Shown piece by piece: positions 53,901 to 61,428 of a DNA stretch of 64,000 nt (position 1 is the first letter of the stretch; each line of letters begins with the position of its first letter). The translations under genes were made by a program, and so were the position numbers. This DNA comes from UBA2396 sp038042175 (GTDB lineage: Bacteria > Planctomycetota > Phycisphaerae > Phycisphaerales > UBA1924), in the NCBI GenBank assembly GCA_964358855.1, contig CAYHQQ010000004.1, positions 75,044 to 139,043 of the forward strand, written 5' to 3'. The notes below the pieces were generated by a model, which searched no databases, was not told where the DNA came from, and saw only the letters and a program-made list of their open reading frames with translations.

Positions 53901-55440
53901 CGTCAAGCGCGGCGAAGCGCTCATCGTCGGGCGTGATCAGATGAAGGCCTTCGGTTTCGACGAGGCAAACCTGAGTGACCCCCGCCTGACCGCGATGCCC
54001 GGCGCGCGGTACAACATCGTCCTCTCGCGTGTCAAGGACGCCATCGCGAATTTGAACGCCAATCCGGCCGGCAAGGGCAAGGACGATGTCGCAAAGGCCG
54101 CCCGCCTCGCCGACGCGAACAAGGTGGAGGCATTGCTGGCTCAGCTGCGCAAGGTGGCCGCAAACGAGGTGGACGCGGTCGCCAGGCCCCTGCTCGACAA
54201 GCTCGATGAGGCTTCCAAGGCCTCGGATAAACCGGCATTCTCCGCGAGCGAGTCGGGCCCGATGTCCAAGATCGAGGGCGTGGTCCAGGGCTGGTCGGCC
54301 GATCCCCCGGGGCCCGACGACGCGTTCGTAGTCTACAAGTGGAAGGGGCACGAGCTCGTCTTCCGCAAAGTCCAGCTCGAGGGCCAGAGCGAGGCGACGT
54401 ACCTCTGCACCCGCGAGGTCTCCCTGGGGCTCCTTATCGACGTGGCGGACGCCGCCGGAGTTGCCAGCGCCCTCTTCGCGAAGGACGGGTCGACGGGCGG
54501 GCTTACCAAGTTCCTCGATCCAAACTCGGAGGGAACCGATCCGACCAAGGTGGGTCCCCGCGTGTGGATGCCAAAGGCCGGCGGCGGAATCAAGCCCGCC
54601 GAGGGCGTCCCCAACAATCTCGACGGCTGGTACCCGCTCCCGCAGAACAACAAGAACTTCGCCTCCGGTATCAACTTTCTCCCCGCGGGCGTCAAGGTTT
54701 CGCCACCCTCGCCCGCCCTCCCCGTCCAGTATGTCTCACCCGCTTCCGCCGCCCTCATTGCCAGACGGATCGGCTGCCGGCTGCCCACCCGAGACGAATT
54801 CATCGGCGCCCTCTCCGCCAAAGATACCCAGACGACTGGCGCCAACCTGCGTGACACGACGTGGAAAGCCGTCTACGACCAGATGCAGGCCGAGGTCGAC
54901 GGCCCCGCCAACAAGCTCGCCGCGAAGAACAACGCTCCGCTCAAGCCCTGCTGGCCCAACGTGGGCATCTTCGTGACCCCCGAGTTGTCCGACGCCCGCA
55001 AGACGAGCAAGGACACCGCCTTCTACGCGGACAAGAACGACGCCACGGTGTTCTTCCTGCCAGCCGAGGCTCCCGCCGCCAGCGCGGCGAACATCGCCGA
55101 TCTAGAGGGAAACGTCGCCGAGTATGTGACCGCAAGCCCCGAGGCCGCCGATGCCCTGGCTCTCAAGGCCGAGCAGAGCCTCTCACCACCCAGCGACGGG
55201 TGGAAGTCGGCAGTCGACGGCAACGTATTCGTGATCGGCGGGTCGGCGCTCTCGCCCAGCAAGATCGGTGAGGTCGTCTACGACAACAAGACCCCCTATC
55301 CCCTCGCCGGCGCGAGTTGCGGAAGGGGCTTCTCCGACGTTGGCTTCCGTCTGGCCTTCTCCGCCTCGGGCGGCAGTGGTTCGCCGATCGACCTGGCCAA
55401 GAAGGCGTTGCCGCTGGCGAAGTACGCCGCGATCAAGTGA
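50947..55440 (+). CDS. Membrane pseudokinase with long helical stalk and FGE-like C-terminal domain
   Basis: 1497 residues. The first 250 look like a Ser/Thr kinase whose active site has changed: VIK Lys is kept (K39) but the catalytic loop reads PHGNLKTTNVLI (HRD to HGN, residues 139-146) and the DFG position reads TDLKP (D166). One membrane helix follows (LLAVGGVLTLAIAGGIVYFA, about 262-283) with a poly-Gly linker. A Lys/Ala/Glu-rich helical stalk fills about 300-1140. The C-terminal 350 residues resemble formylglycine-generating/SUMF1 domains (CRLPTRDEFIGAL, DLEGNVAEYV, VIGGSALS, DVGFRLAF). The fusion of a kinase-like intracellular part with an external FGE-like part suggests transmembrane signalling. 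AGGGA precedes the ATG. Confidence 0.85.
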   Translation: MAVWGSYESGKELAQSGVGVLWAARPAGAPGSEERFVIKTNEGLLFLGDAEQTERGSAMFLESAQAQKALSDAGVPGWARILEIGRTDAGAYYVADRYQRSVQKIVVRGIKVGAAGLRQVVTGIVDALVELRTRASRPHGNLKTTNVLIGGPDGPTVDRDPIVLTDLKPASTLSPKDAEDDIRAIGRLVYEMVMLRTPRDSVGLTVSMTSDWSRLGGSALAWIDFVNRLLDVTPGRALPDLSELKDLIPGTGSAVTSGRKLPLLAVGGVLTLAIAGGIVYFAIRPKPIQGGGGGGGLVERPPEDINDANWKSLMSFVTNVLSRRTIIKDRLMGDRAVWGEVPPRVQDILGGTGLEMPWDFLPRPENGWGDNAILSKAQYVPSGWEGPTGIAKGNTKQLEEWRAKAAILLDRAKAVDSWMKGILPADIEKEWETPAWETFGWTAQLSELARLRGVLSTPMGEMKLAKEEDLVTAVRFAQQGKQLGQATKALVGSMKALDESGDEALKQFAGAVRAHTSGVEFKDLIAKVKESHELARDIAARLADKSRWDYAEFSARFKANHAEQMSGGDKKLAMSDFSVWKVGAGSADFSLDEKATADLRARALAAKAKADAGIEELPKAQADPKRKAKLVKAKVDEDKLLKDLTDARQSVEPLAKETVFASNKARLEASLASFEKLAGRADEIPRRGDFDTFTSLEKFFTSAANTNLGPGFREVLIKQIGLQKSNPDLSVVQDTLGDGWLAGLKALEDAAGNAMPAKFGAELGPEAAMFDGILATQRKAALKAVGDGVTVLPVEQHINAAATLKPVTDYLAFKQNLAGIVKNAAESTVLMKSGDWKATDAKGKAAFDEIGRLPAIKLLAEDKALPLNALAAWKKDYDEIERLRAAIANPAGTSFDAAVKGVLDAPADVLNRVLLAWNLVLKLDAAAPSTDKARLDALDKAARDVVVKIEVRKPATASQLKAQIDKDKEAIWLGFMARVADLPDDVKRGEALIVGRDQMKAFGFDEANLSDPRLTAMPGARYNIVLSRVKDAIANLNANPAGKGKDDVAKAARLADANKVEALLAQLRKVAANEVDAVARPLLDKLDEASKASDKPAFSASESGPMSKIEGVVQGWSADPPGPDDAFVVYKWKGHELVFRKVQLEGQSEATYLCTREVSLGLLIDVADAAGVASALFAKDGSTGGLTKFLDPNSEGTDPTKVGPRVWMPKAGGGIKPAEGVPNNLDGWYPLPQNNKNFASGINFLPAGVKVSPPSPALPVQYVSPASAALIARRIGCRLPTRDEFIGALSAKDTQTTGANLRDTTWKAVYDQMQAEVDGPANKLAAKNNAPLKPCWPNVGIFVTPELSDARKTSKDTAFYADKNDATVFFLPAEAPAASAANIADLEGNVAEYVTASPEAADALALKAEQSLSPPSDGWKSAVDGNVFVIGGSALSPSKIGEVVYDNKTPYPLAGASCGRGFSDVGFRLAFSASGGSGSPIDLAKKALPLAKYAAIK

Positions 55441-55475
55441 GTTTAAACGTGGGTCGAAGCGGGGAAGTGGGGCCC

Positions 55476-55778
55476 TCAGTCCTCCGACGAGATGCTCTTG
55501 GGACCTTCCTTGCCCGCCACCCGCTCCATGTACCCCTTGCCCTTGCGCTCGTACTTGGTGAAGCCCAGCCGCTCCAGGTTCTTGTTCGAGAGCGCCGCCT
55601 TTCCCTTCACATCCGACCACTTCCCGGCGATGTTGGGCGCGACGATCGCTCGCCGGCACGCCTTGCCCGTCTGCGGCTGCTTGGCGAGGGCGGGCTCCTT
55701 CATCGACTGGACGACCTCGAACGTCTCGCCCGTGGGCGAACCGCTCTTGTCGAGAATCTCATACAGATAAGTGGGCAT
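55476..55778 (-). CDS. FmdB-like small protein without the usual Cys ribbon
   Basis: 100 residues. The opening MPTYLYEILDKSGSPTGETF and the segment CRRAIVAPNIAGKWSDVKGK resemble the FmdB regulatory/zinc-ribbon family, but only one Cys remains, so no zinc ribbon can form. The latter half is Lys-rich (NLERLGFTKYERKGKGYMER). Probably a regulatory or structural adaptor that lost its metal. Minus strand, convergent with the pseudokinase gene. Confidence 0.65.
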   Translation of the reverse strand: MPTYLYEILDKSGSPTGETFEVVQSMKEPALAKQPQTGKACRRAIVAPNIAGKWSDVKGKAALSNKNLERLGFTKYERKGKGYMERVAGKEGPKSISSED

Positions 55779-55863
55779 CGGTGTGGCCTGTTCAGTGTTG
55801 GGTGGGACGTGTCAAAGTCTCAAACGTAAACCCGTGGCGTGTGTCCAGCGGGGGGTGGGGGGT

Positions 55864-56184
55864 TCAGCCGAAGCTGCGCCCCGATTCCAGATCGACCATC
55901 TTCCACTTGAGTGTCCGGCAGACCCGCTCGAGCACGGGCCAGGCGATCTCGTCGTCGGTCATCGTCACCATCGCCTGCATCACCGTCTCGGTCGTGGTCG
56001 CGAGCTCGACGATCATGCCCGGGCCGTGCAGAACCTCCGTGCCCGCCGACGCCGCGCGCGGCGAGCCGTCGGGGCTCGTGTTGTAGTGCTCGAGCGCCGC
56101 CTTCACCTCGCGGTGAGAGCCCAGCGGTGACTGGGGCTGCCCCTTGGGAGAGGCCTTCATGAGAACGACCTGACGTTTGGCCAC
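55864..56184 (-). CDS. Small protein downstream of a response regulator
   Basis: 106 residues from the GTG at 56184 (GAGGAG upstream); a Met a few residues later is the alternative. Polar, no membrane helix or signal: SHREVKAALEHYNTSPDGSP, MIVELATTTETVMQAMVTMT, IAWPVLERVCRTLKWKMVDL. Family not recognised. It begins four bases after the response regulator stop and is probably co-transcribed with it. Confidence 0.65.
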   Translation of the reverse strand: MAKRQVVLMKASPKGQPQSPLGSHREVKAALEHYNTSPDGSPRAASAGTEVLHGPGMIVELATTTETVMQAMVTMTDDEIAWPVLERVCRTLKWKMVDLESGRSFG

Positions 56185-56188
56185 TGCT

Positions 56189-56683
56189 TCACTCCTCATC
56201 ATCGTCGTCGGTCTCGGGACCGTCGTCAAAGTCATCATCAAACTCATCGTCGGCGCCCGCGGCCAGCGGGTCGCGGGGTGCACGCACGACCGGCCCGCGA
56301 ACCTTGACCAGCTCGATCGCCGCCGCCAGCAGCCTCTCCAGAGGCACGGGCTTGAGCATGTACTTGTCGACGCCCAACGATTCGGCGTAGGCCTGGTGGC
56401 GCTTGCCCTCGTTGGCCGTCAGCATGATCACGATCGGGCTGTCGTTCTTCCCCTTGATCTTCTCGACCACCAGAAAGCCCGAGCGTTTGGGGAGCATCAT
56501 GTCGAGCACGACCACGTCGGGCGGGTCCTCGTTGCACACCCGCACCGCCTCGTTCCCGTCCATGGCCAGGGCGGTCATCGCGCCCTCGGACTGGAAAGCG
56601 GCATCGATCGATTCGAGCACTTCCTTGTCGTCATCGACGATCAGCACGCGCACGTCTTCGAGTCGTCCCGGGGCTTCGGACAT
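56189..56683 (-). CDS. Response regulator with acidic C-terminal tail
   Basis: 164 residues. A REC domain fills residues 10-135: acidic pair in LIVDDDKE, phospho-acceptor D61 (DVVVLDMMLPKRSGF), switch Thr in MLTANEG and Lys in YMLKPVP. After a short helix, the last 30 residues are almost all Asp and Glu (DDEFDDDFDDGPETDDDDEE). No DNA-binding domain. The acidic tail could mimic nucleic acid or bind a basic partner. CGGAG precedes the ATG. Confidence 0.9.
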   Translation of the reverse strand: MSEAPGRLEDVRVLIVDDDKEVLESIDAAFQSEGAMTALAMDGNEAVRVCNEDPPDVVVLDMMLPKRSGFLVVEKIKGKNDSPIVIMLTANEGKRHQAYAESLGVDKYMLKPVPLERLLAAAIELVKVRGPVVRAPRDPLAAGADDEFDDDFDDGPETDDDDEE

Positions 56684-56751
56684 GGTGGTTCTCCGGTGAG
56701 GACGGTATGGGGGCAACGCCCGTCGCGACGCCCGGCGCCGGCTTGGATTCC

Positions 56752-57840
56752 CTAGCTCGCGGCCGCCGAGCCCCGCTCGCTCCGCTCCACGACCCGCGCC
56801 ACATCGTCCGCGGTCATCCAGGGCAGGAGCGACAGCTTCTCTCTCAGCGCGGGCGGGAACGGCTTGCCGGTCTGCTCGTGGGGCGGACGGCTCCTCCAGA
56901 TACGGTGCATCCAGAGGTACTGATCCGGCGCCGAGAGAATCATTCGCTCCATCGCCCGCCGGTAGCGGGCCGTCAGGTAGAACAACGGATCGGGATGGGT
57001 CGCCCAGTCCTCGGGTCCAAACGAGTCCACGATCTCCACCTGGTACCGCATGCCCGCCTGCTGCTGGGGGGTCAGCCCTTTGGCCACTGCCTCCTGGGGC
57101 GTCATCCGCCGGGCAAACCCGCAGACCATCGTCGCGTTGAACTGCATCGCCAGCAGCCCGATCGACTTGTACGTGCTCGTCAAACGCCCGAAAAACGGCA
57201 CGAAGATCCCGCGATGCCCGCCGTTCTGGTCCGCCACCAGCCCGATGGGCTTACCCCTGGCCAGCACCTTGGGCAGCTCGTGCACCGCCCCGAACTTGCT
57301 CACCAGCGAGAGCCCCTGACGCTGGCGGCTCTCGCGCAGCCACAGGTCCAGGGGCTCAAGATCCAGCGGGCGATACACCGCGTGCAGCGGGAACCCCAGC
57401 ATCCCGATCGTGCTCCCGATCAGCTCCCAGTTGCCCACGTGTCCGGTAATCAGAATGCAAGGCCGGTCCGAGAGCAGGCTCGAGAGCGTGCTGGTCAAGT
57501 CCGGCAGCGCGATGTGGTGACGCCACCCGTCGAAGTTGAGCTTTCGCGGCGTGAAAGCCAGCTCGATCGCCAGACGGAAGAGATGGGCGTACGCGTCCAG
57601 CGCGTGCGAACGCCTCTGCTCGGGCGTCCACTCCGGAAAGACCTCCCGCAGGTTCACGTCCGCACGCATCAGACGGCTTCGGTTGAACCAGGCCCCTCCA
57701 AACGCCCGCCCCATCCCCGCGGCGATCTCCGCCATCACAGGGATCTGTCCCATCAATGGCAGTGAGATCGCGCTGCGGACGGCCAGTGCCAGCGGAGCGT
57801 GCAGGAATCGCGGGATTGGGCTGGGCTGCTTGCTTGCCAA
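56752..57840 (-). CDS. LpxL/HtrB-type lipid A acyltransferase
   Basis: 362 residues. The family catalytic motif HX4E is seen at residues 134-139 (TGHVGNWEL), and GLVADQNGGHRGIFVPFFGR and YLWMHRIWRSRPP are characteristic. An N-terminal hydrophobic stretch (LALAVRSAISLPLM) is the usual membrane anchor. The enzyme adds a secondary acyl chain to lipid A (or a related lipid). The start is taken as the TTG at 57840 because the anchor needs upstream residues; no ribosome site is visible, so the exact start is uncertain. Confidence 0.88.
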   Translation of the reverse strand: MASKQPSPIPRFLHAPLALAVRSAISLPLMGQIPVMAEIAAGMGRAFGGAWFNRSRLMRADVNLREVFPEWTPEQRRSHALDAYAHLFRLAIELAFTPRKLNFDGWRHHIALPDLTSTLSSLLSDRPCILITGHVGNWELIGSTIGMLGFPLHAVYRPLDLEPLDLWLRESRQRQGLSLVSKFGAVHELPKVLARGKPIGLVADQNGGHRGIFVPFFGRLTSTYKSIGLLAMQFNATMVCGFARRMTPQEAVAKGLTPQQQAGMRYQVEIVDSFGPEDWATHPDPLFYLTARYRRAMERMILSAPDQYLWMHRIWRSRPPHEQTGKPFPPALREKLSLLPWMTADDVARVVERSERGSAAAS

Positions 57841-57910
57841 GAGTTGATGCTGCGAAAGGCTCGAAGGCTCGGTGGACGCCGCTCAGAGAGTATCGCCCCC
57901 GCCAAAGAAA

Positions 57911-57936
57911 GACCGCGTGCCCCGGGGCACGCGGTC
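57911..57936 (-). terminator. Perfect-palindrome terminator after the coiled-coil gene
   Basis: GACCGCGTGCCCC and its exact reverse complement are back to back, giving an 11-pair stem with a CCGG loop. Reading on the minus strand, TTTCTTTGG follows. It should end transcription of the gene at 57972-59357. Confidence 0.85.
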
Positions 57937-57971
57937 CACGAATCCTTCGGGAGGCCCCACCTGGATCCGGC

Positions 57972-59357
57972 TCAGCGGTTCCGGCCCATCGGCTTGCCGA
58001 TGAGCGTGAAGAGCCGGTTCTGATTCAGGACCGGCACGCTCGACGCCTGGGCCGCCTTGTAGTACTCGTCGTACCGGGCCGCCTCGCGCTCGATCCGCAC
58101 GTACTGCTGCACGACCTCGTAGGGCACGTCGACGCCCGGCTTGGGCGGCAGGAGCGGACGCTCGCCCAGCACCAGGAAGTCCACGTCGCCCGCGAGTTCG
58201 TCGATGACCTTGCCGTTCCACGACTGGATCATCGTGACCACGTCGCCGCGCTCGCCGGGGGTGCTCTCGGCGTCCCCGTTGGTGTCGAAGTTGCCGAAGA
58301 CGACGAACTTGTAGACCTTCGCGGGGTCGTAGATCGCGTTGGCGATCACGTCGCCCTTGACCGCGGGCGTGCCCTTGGTCTCCGAGGTGATCCGGCAGAT
58401 CGAGGTGTCCTCGCCCACGTTGATGACCTCGAGCGTCGCCTTGCCGCGCTTGTACTCGTTGGTCTTCTCGTCGATCTTGATCTGCTTGGCCTCGGCGTAG
58501 ACCGTGAAGCTCATGCCCAGCTGCACTTTCTGCTTGCGTCCGACGCTGATGGAGACCTGATTCTGCGCGGGCAGCAGTCCCACGATCGTGCCGTCCACCA
58601 GGGCTTCCTCGTTCTGGCCCTTGAGGAGCTCCTTGCTCTGCTCGCCACGCAGCTTGGCCACGAGCTCGGTGATGATGAGGTTGTCACGCTCGAGCCCTGC
58701 GATCTTGCCCTCCAGCCGCTTGGTGCGCTCGGCGCTCTCGGCCTCGAGCAGCTTGATGGCGTCCTTCATCTTCGTCGTCGCGTCGCCCAGCCCGCTGCGG
58801 TAATTGCCCAGCTCGGTCTCGTACCCGGTGATCTGCGTCTTGAGCTTGGCGTTCTCGGTCGCCAGTGTCTTCTGCGTGTCGCCCACCGCACCGCGAACCC
58901 GCTCAAGCTCGGTCACAGCCGCCTTGCGCGAGTCGTCGGCCTTGGCCACCTCGTTCTTGAGGCCCGCGATCTCCTCGTCCTTGTTGGCGACGATCGTCAG
59001 CAGCGGAGAGTTGTCCGCCCCCGCCCGCTCGCGGATCTTGATGTCCAGGTCCTTGAACGACAGCCCCTCGACCCCGGCGATGCTGCGGGAGAGCCCCTGC
59101 GTCTTGCTGACGAAGTAGCCCACCAGCGACTTGCGCTCCTTCTGGGCCTCGCTCTGCATCGCACGCATGGTCGCGTCGTTGCGCTCGCCCGAGGTGATGA
59201 ACTGCTCGTTCGTCTTTTCTTTGGTGTCGTAATCCTGCTTGATGGCGTTGTACTTGCCGAAGTACACGCCGAACAGAACAAAGAGTGCCAGCGTCGAGAT
59301 GCCCAGAAGGGTGATCGTGACGCCGACGCCAACGCTTGTGCTTGTCCGACCGGCCAT
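57972..59357 (-). CDS. Membrane-anchored coiled-coil protein with BRCT-like C-terminal domain
   Basis: 461 residues from the ATG at 59357 (TGGAGT upstream). One N-terminal membrane helix (VGVTITLLGISTLALFVLFG) is followed by a long coiled coil to about residue 255 (YDTKEKTNEQFITSGERND, DEEIAGLKNEVAKADDSRKA). A beta-rich stretch (GTIVGLLPAQNQVSISVGRK) and a C-terminal domain (YKFVVFGNFDTNGDAES, MIQSWNGKVIDELAGDVDFL) follow; the latter resembles BRCT domains. The coiled coil may span the periplasm. Function unknown. Confidence 0.8.
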   Translation of the reverse strand: MAGRTSTSVGVGVTITLLGISTLALFVLFGVYFGKYNAIKQDYDTKEKTNEQFITSGERNDATMRAMQSEAQKERKSLVGYFVSKTQGLSRSIAGVEGLSFKDLDIKIRERAGADNSPLLTIVANKDEEIAGLKNEVAKADDSRKAAVTELERVRGAVGDTQKTLATENAKLKTQITGYETELGNYRSGLGDATTKMKDAIKLLEAESAERTKRLEGKIAGLERDNLIITELVAKLRGEQSKELLKGQNEEALVDGTIVGLLPAQNQVSISVGRKQKVQLGMSFTVYAEAKQIKIDEKTNEYKRGKATLEVINVGEDTSICRITSETKGTPAVKGDVIANAIYDPAKVYKFVVFGNFDTNGDAESTPGERGDVVTMIQSWNGKVIDELAGDVDFLVLGERPLLPPKPGVDVPYEVVQQYVRIEREAARYDEYYKAAQASSVPVLNQNRLFTLIGKPMGRNR

Positions 59358-59670
59358 GCAGTGACTCCAATATCGACCATTTCCCGGGCTGTCGGCCCGC
59401 CCTGTCTCCTCGGCTCCGGCCGAAGGGGTGGTGGGGGGGAGGGCGGCTTTTCTCGACAGGCGGCGGCTTTGGGTTGGCGACCAATCCCCGTGGGGCGGGT
59501 AGTGTGACAACCTTCGGGCCCGCCGTCAACTCGGGGGCCCCAACAATACGCAGCCCAAGGGCAAGGGATGCTCCCAAGCCGCCCCAACTCGCGCCAAAGT
59601 GGCCTTCAGCCCCAAGAATCAACCCGTCGGGCCATTCACCCTGGGGATCGGAGCCCCGCCGCCTCCGGGT
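59358..59670. other. 313-bp gap between coiled-coil and peroxiredoxin genes
   Basis: No gene or clear promoter recognised. It should carry the promoter of the coiled-coil gene on the minus strand. Confidence 0.4.
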
Positions 59671-60162
59671 TCACGTCAGCCAGGCCAGAACCTCCTCAAA
59701 GTTCATGGCATTCCCGGGCTGGCGGGCCTGCACCCATTTGACCTTGCCCTTCCCGTCGGCCGACTTCCCGATCACCACCGTCCCGCGCTGCGACACGTTG
59801 AGATCCGCCCAATACAGCCCGTATGCCTTGCAAACAGCCCTGTGCATGTCGGCAAGCAGGACCTGCTTGAGACCCAACTGGTCCGCCCACGCCTTGTTGG
59901 CCGCGAAACTGTCGCACGAGATCCCCACGACCTGGGCACCTTTGGCGGTCCACTTGGCCATCTCGTCGTTGACGCACTTCATCTCGGTGGAACAGACCCC
60001 GGTGAAGGCCAGCGGGAAGAAGCACAGGACCACATCGCTTTTTTTCACCGCCTCGGCGAGTGACCAGTCCGCGCGATCCTGGGTCTTGAGCGTGAAATCC
60101 GGTGCCGCGTCACCCACGGCAAGCGGTGAAGTCCGGGGCGTGAGCGTGGTTTCCGTTGGCAT
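59671..60162 (-). CDS. AhpE/BCP-type peroxiredoxin
   Basis: 163 residues. Redoxin motifs: APDFTLKTQD, DVVLCFFPLAFTGVCSTEM with the peroxidatic Cys57, and AQVVGISCDSFAANKAWAD. C63 lies a few residues later and may act as resolving Cys; otherwise it is of the 1-Cys type. It reduces peroxides in the cytoplasm. AAGGAC lies eight bases before the ATG. It is divergent from yggS and is likely stress-induced. Confidence 0.93.
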   Translation of the reverse strand: MPTETTLTPRTSPLAVGDAAPDFTLKTQDRADWSLAEAVKKSDVVLCFFPLAFTGVCSTEMKCVNDEMAKWTAKGAQVVGISCDSFAANKAWADQLGLKQVLLADMHRAVCKAYGLYWADLNVSQRGTVVIGKSADGKGKVKWVQARQPGNAMNFEEVLAWLT

Positions 60163-60350
60163 TGGTGAATGTCCTTGTTGACAGCAGGTCGCGAAGATCG
60201 GGGCCTGGAGTGGCACCTCCGGGCACCGAGGATATGGGGAAGGTGCCCCCCGCGTCCCGGCCACGCCGCCACTTTGGGGCGAAAGTTCCACCCAACATTC
60301 TCACCCACCGGGCGTGCGATTCGTTCAAAGTCGCGAGAATTCGGAAATCT

Positions 60351-60359
60351 TGGTATACT
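60351..60359 (+). promoter_or_regulatory. Extended -10 promoter candidate for yggS
   Basis: TGGTATACT: an extended -10 (TGn plus TATACT) about 90 bases ahead of the yggS start, in the most A/T-rich spot of the intergenic region. No good -35 hexamer at the normal distance, which fits extended -10 promoters. Confidence 0.55.
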
Positions 60360-60448
60360 GAGCGTGATTGTCCTACGGTTCGCTTCGAGAAGCCCGGGGT
60401 TTCTTCCCACCCGGGCCCCAAACTGGTAAAGAATTGCTGGAGGCACGG

Positions 60449-61402
60449 ATGTCGACAGCCGCCACATTGCCCGAATCCCTCGCCGAGCGGTACGCGCTCG
60501 TGTGCGATCGCATCGCCAAGGCCGCTGTCGCGTCGGGGCGCCGCGAGAAGGATGTCTTCCTCGTCGCCGTGACCAAAAACGCCGATCCCGAGCAGATCCG
60601 TGCCCTCATCGATCTCGGGCACCGCGACCTGGGCGAGAACCGCGTCCAGCAGCTCATCCACCACGTCGCCGTCGTCGACGAGTACCACAACCGCCTCAAG
60701 GTGCTGCCCAGCAGCAAACGCGGGCCCGCCAACGCCGACTCACTCTTTGCCCCGGATCAGGACAAACTCGCACCCATCGCAATCCGGGCGGCCAGCACCA
60801 GCGGCCCCGCCGGTGCGGCCCCCGCCCCTACGCCCAAGCACGAGGCTGGAACCGTTCGCGCCGGCGGCATCCGCTGGCACATGATCGGCCACCTCCAGCG
60901 CAACAAAGCCCGCAAGGTCGTCGATCTCGTCCGCCTGGTTCATTCCGTCGATTCGCTCCGCATCGCCGAGGAACTCCAGGCCGTCGGCCTCAAGCGTGAC
61001 ACGATCATCGAGGTTCTCCTGCAGGTGAACTGCTCGGGCGAGGCCAGCAAGTTCGGGTGCCCCGTCCCCGCCGCCATTCCCATGGCCGAACAGCTCGACT
61101 CGATGGTCAATCTCCGTCTGCGCGGGCTCATGACCATCGCCGCCGAGGGCGCCACCGAGTACGAGACCCGCTCGGCCTTCTCCCGCTGCCGCGAGATCCA
61201 CGAGGAGATTCGCGCCCAGGGCATCGGCGCCGCCCACTTCAACCTGCTCTCCATGGGCATGTCGGGCGACTTTGAGACCGCCATCCGCGAGGGCGCCAAC
61301 ATCGTCCGCGTCGGCTCGGCCATCTTCGGCGAGGCCAAGGTGCCCGACCCTGTTGATGAGCCCGAAGAACCCGACGAGCCCGAGGGTGAATCGGAGAGCT
61401 GA
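60449..61402 (+). CDS. yggS: YggS-type PLP-binding homeostasis protein with insertion
   Basis: 317 residues against about 230 in the family. PLP-Lys is K43 (FLVAVTKNADPEQIRALIDL); LGENRVQQL, WHMIGHLQRNKARKVVDLV, VLLQVNCSGEASKFG and LLSMGMSGDFETAIREGAN match the family barrel. An insertion of about 45 residues (DSLFAPDQDKLAPIAIRAAS onward, Ala/Pro-rich) separates the QQL helix from WHMIGH, and the tail is acidic (DEPEEPDEPEGESES). YggS-type proteins buffer pyridoxal phosphate. GGAGG precedes the ATG at 60449. Confidence 0.92.
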   Translation: MSTAATLPESLAERYALVCDRIAKAAVASGRREKDVFLVAVTKNADPEQIRALIDLGHRDLGENRVQQLIHHVAVVDEYHNRLKVLPSSKRGPANADSLFAPDQDKLAPIAIRAASTSGPAGAAPAPTPKHEAGTVRAGGIRWHMIGHLQRNKARKVVDLVRLVHSVDSLRIAEELQAVGLKRDTIIEVLLQVNCSGEASKFGCPVPAAIPMAEQLDSMVNLRLRGLMTIAAEGATEYETRSAFSRCREIHEEIRAQGIGAAHFNLLSMGMSGDFETAIREGANIVRVGSAIFGEAKVPDPVDEPEEPDEPEGESES

Positions 61403-61428
61403 GTCGCGCGACGCGCGCCCCAGGAGCC

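Noticed and set aside
48074..55440. A type VI secretion system
   Set aside because: Only a weak TssJ-like lipoprotein and an FGE/kinase pairing point that way. No TssB, TssC, VgrG, Hcp, ClpV, TssK, TssL or TssM were seen anywhere in the window.
57756..59507. Plus-strand frame of nearly 600 codons opposite the coiled-coil gene
   Set aside because: Leu/Val/Arg/His-biased antisense of a heptad-rich gene; no recognisable domain or ribosome site.
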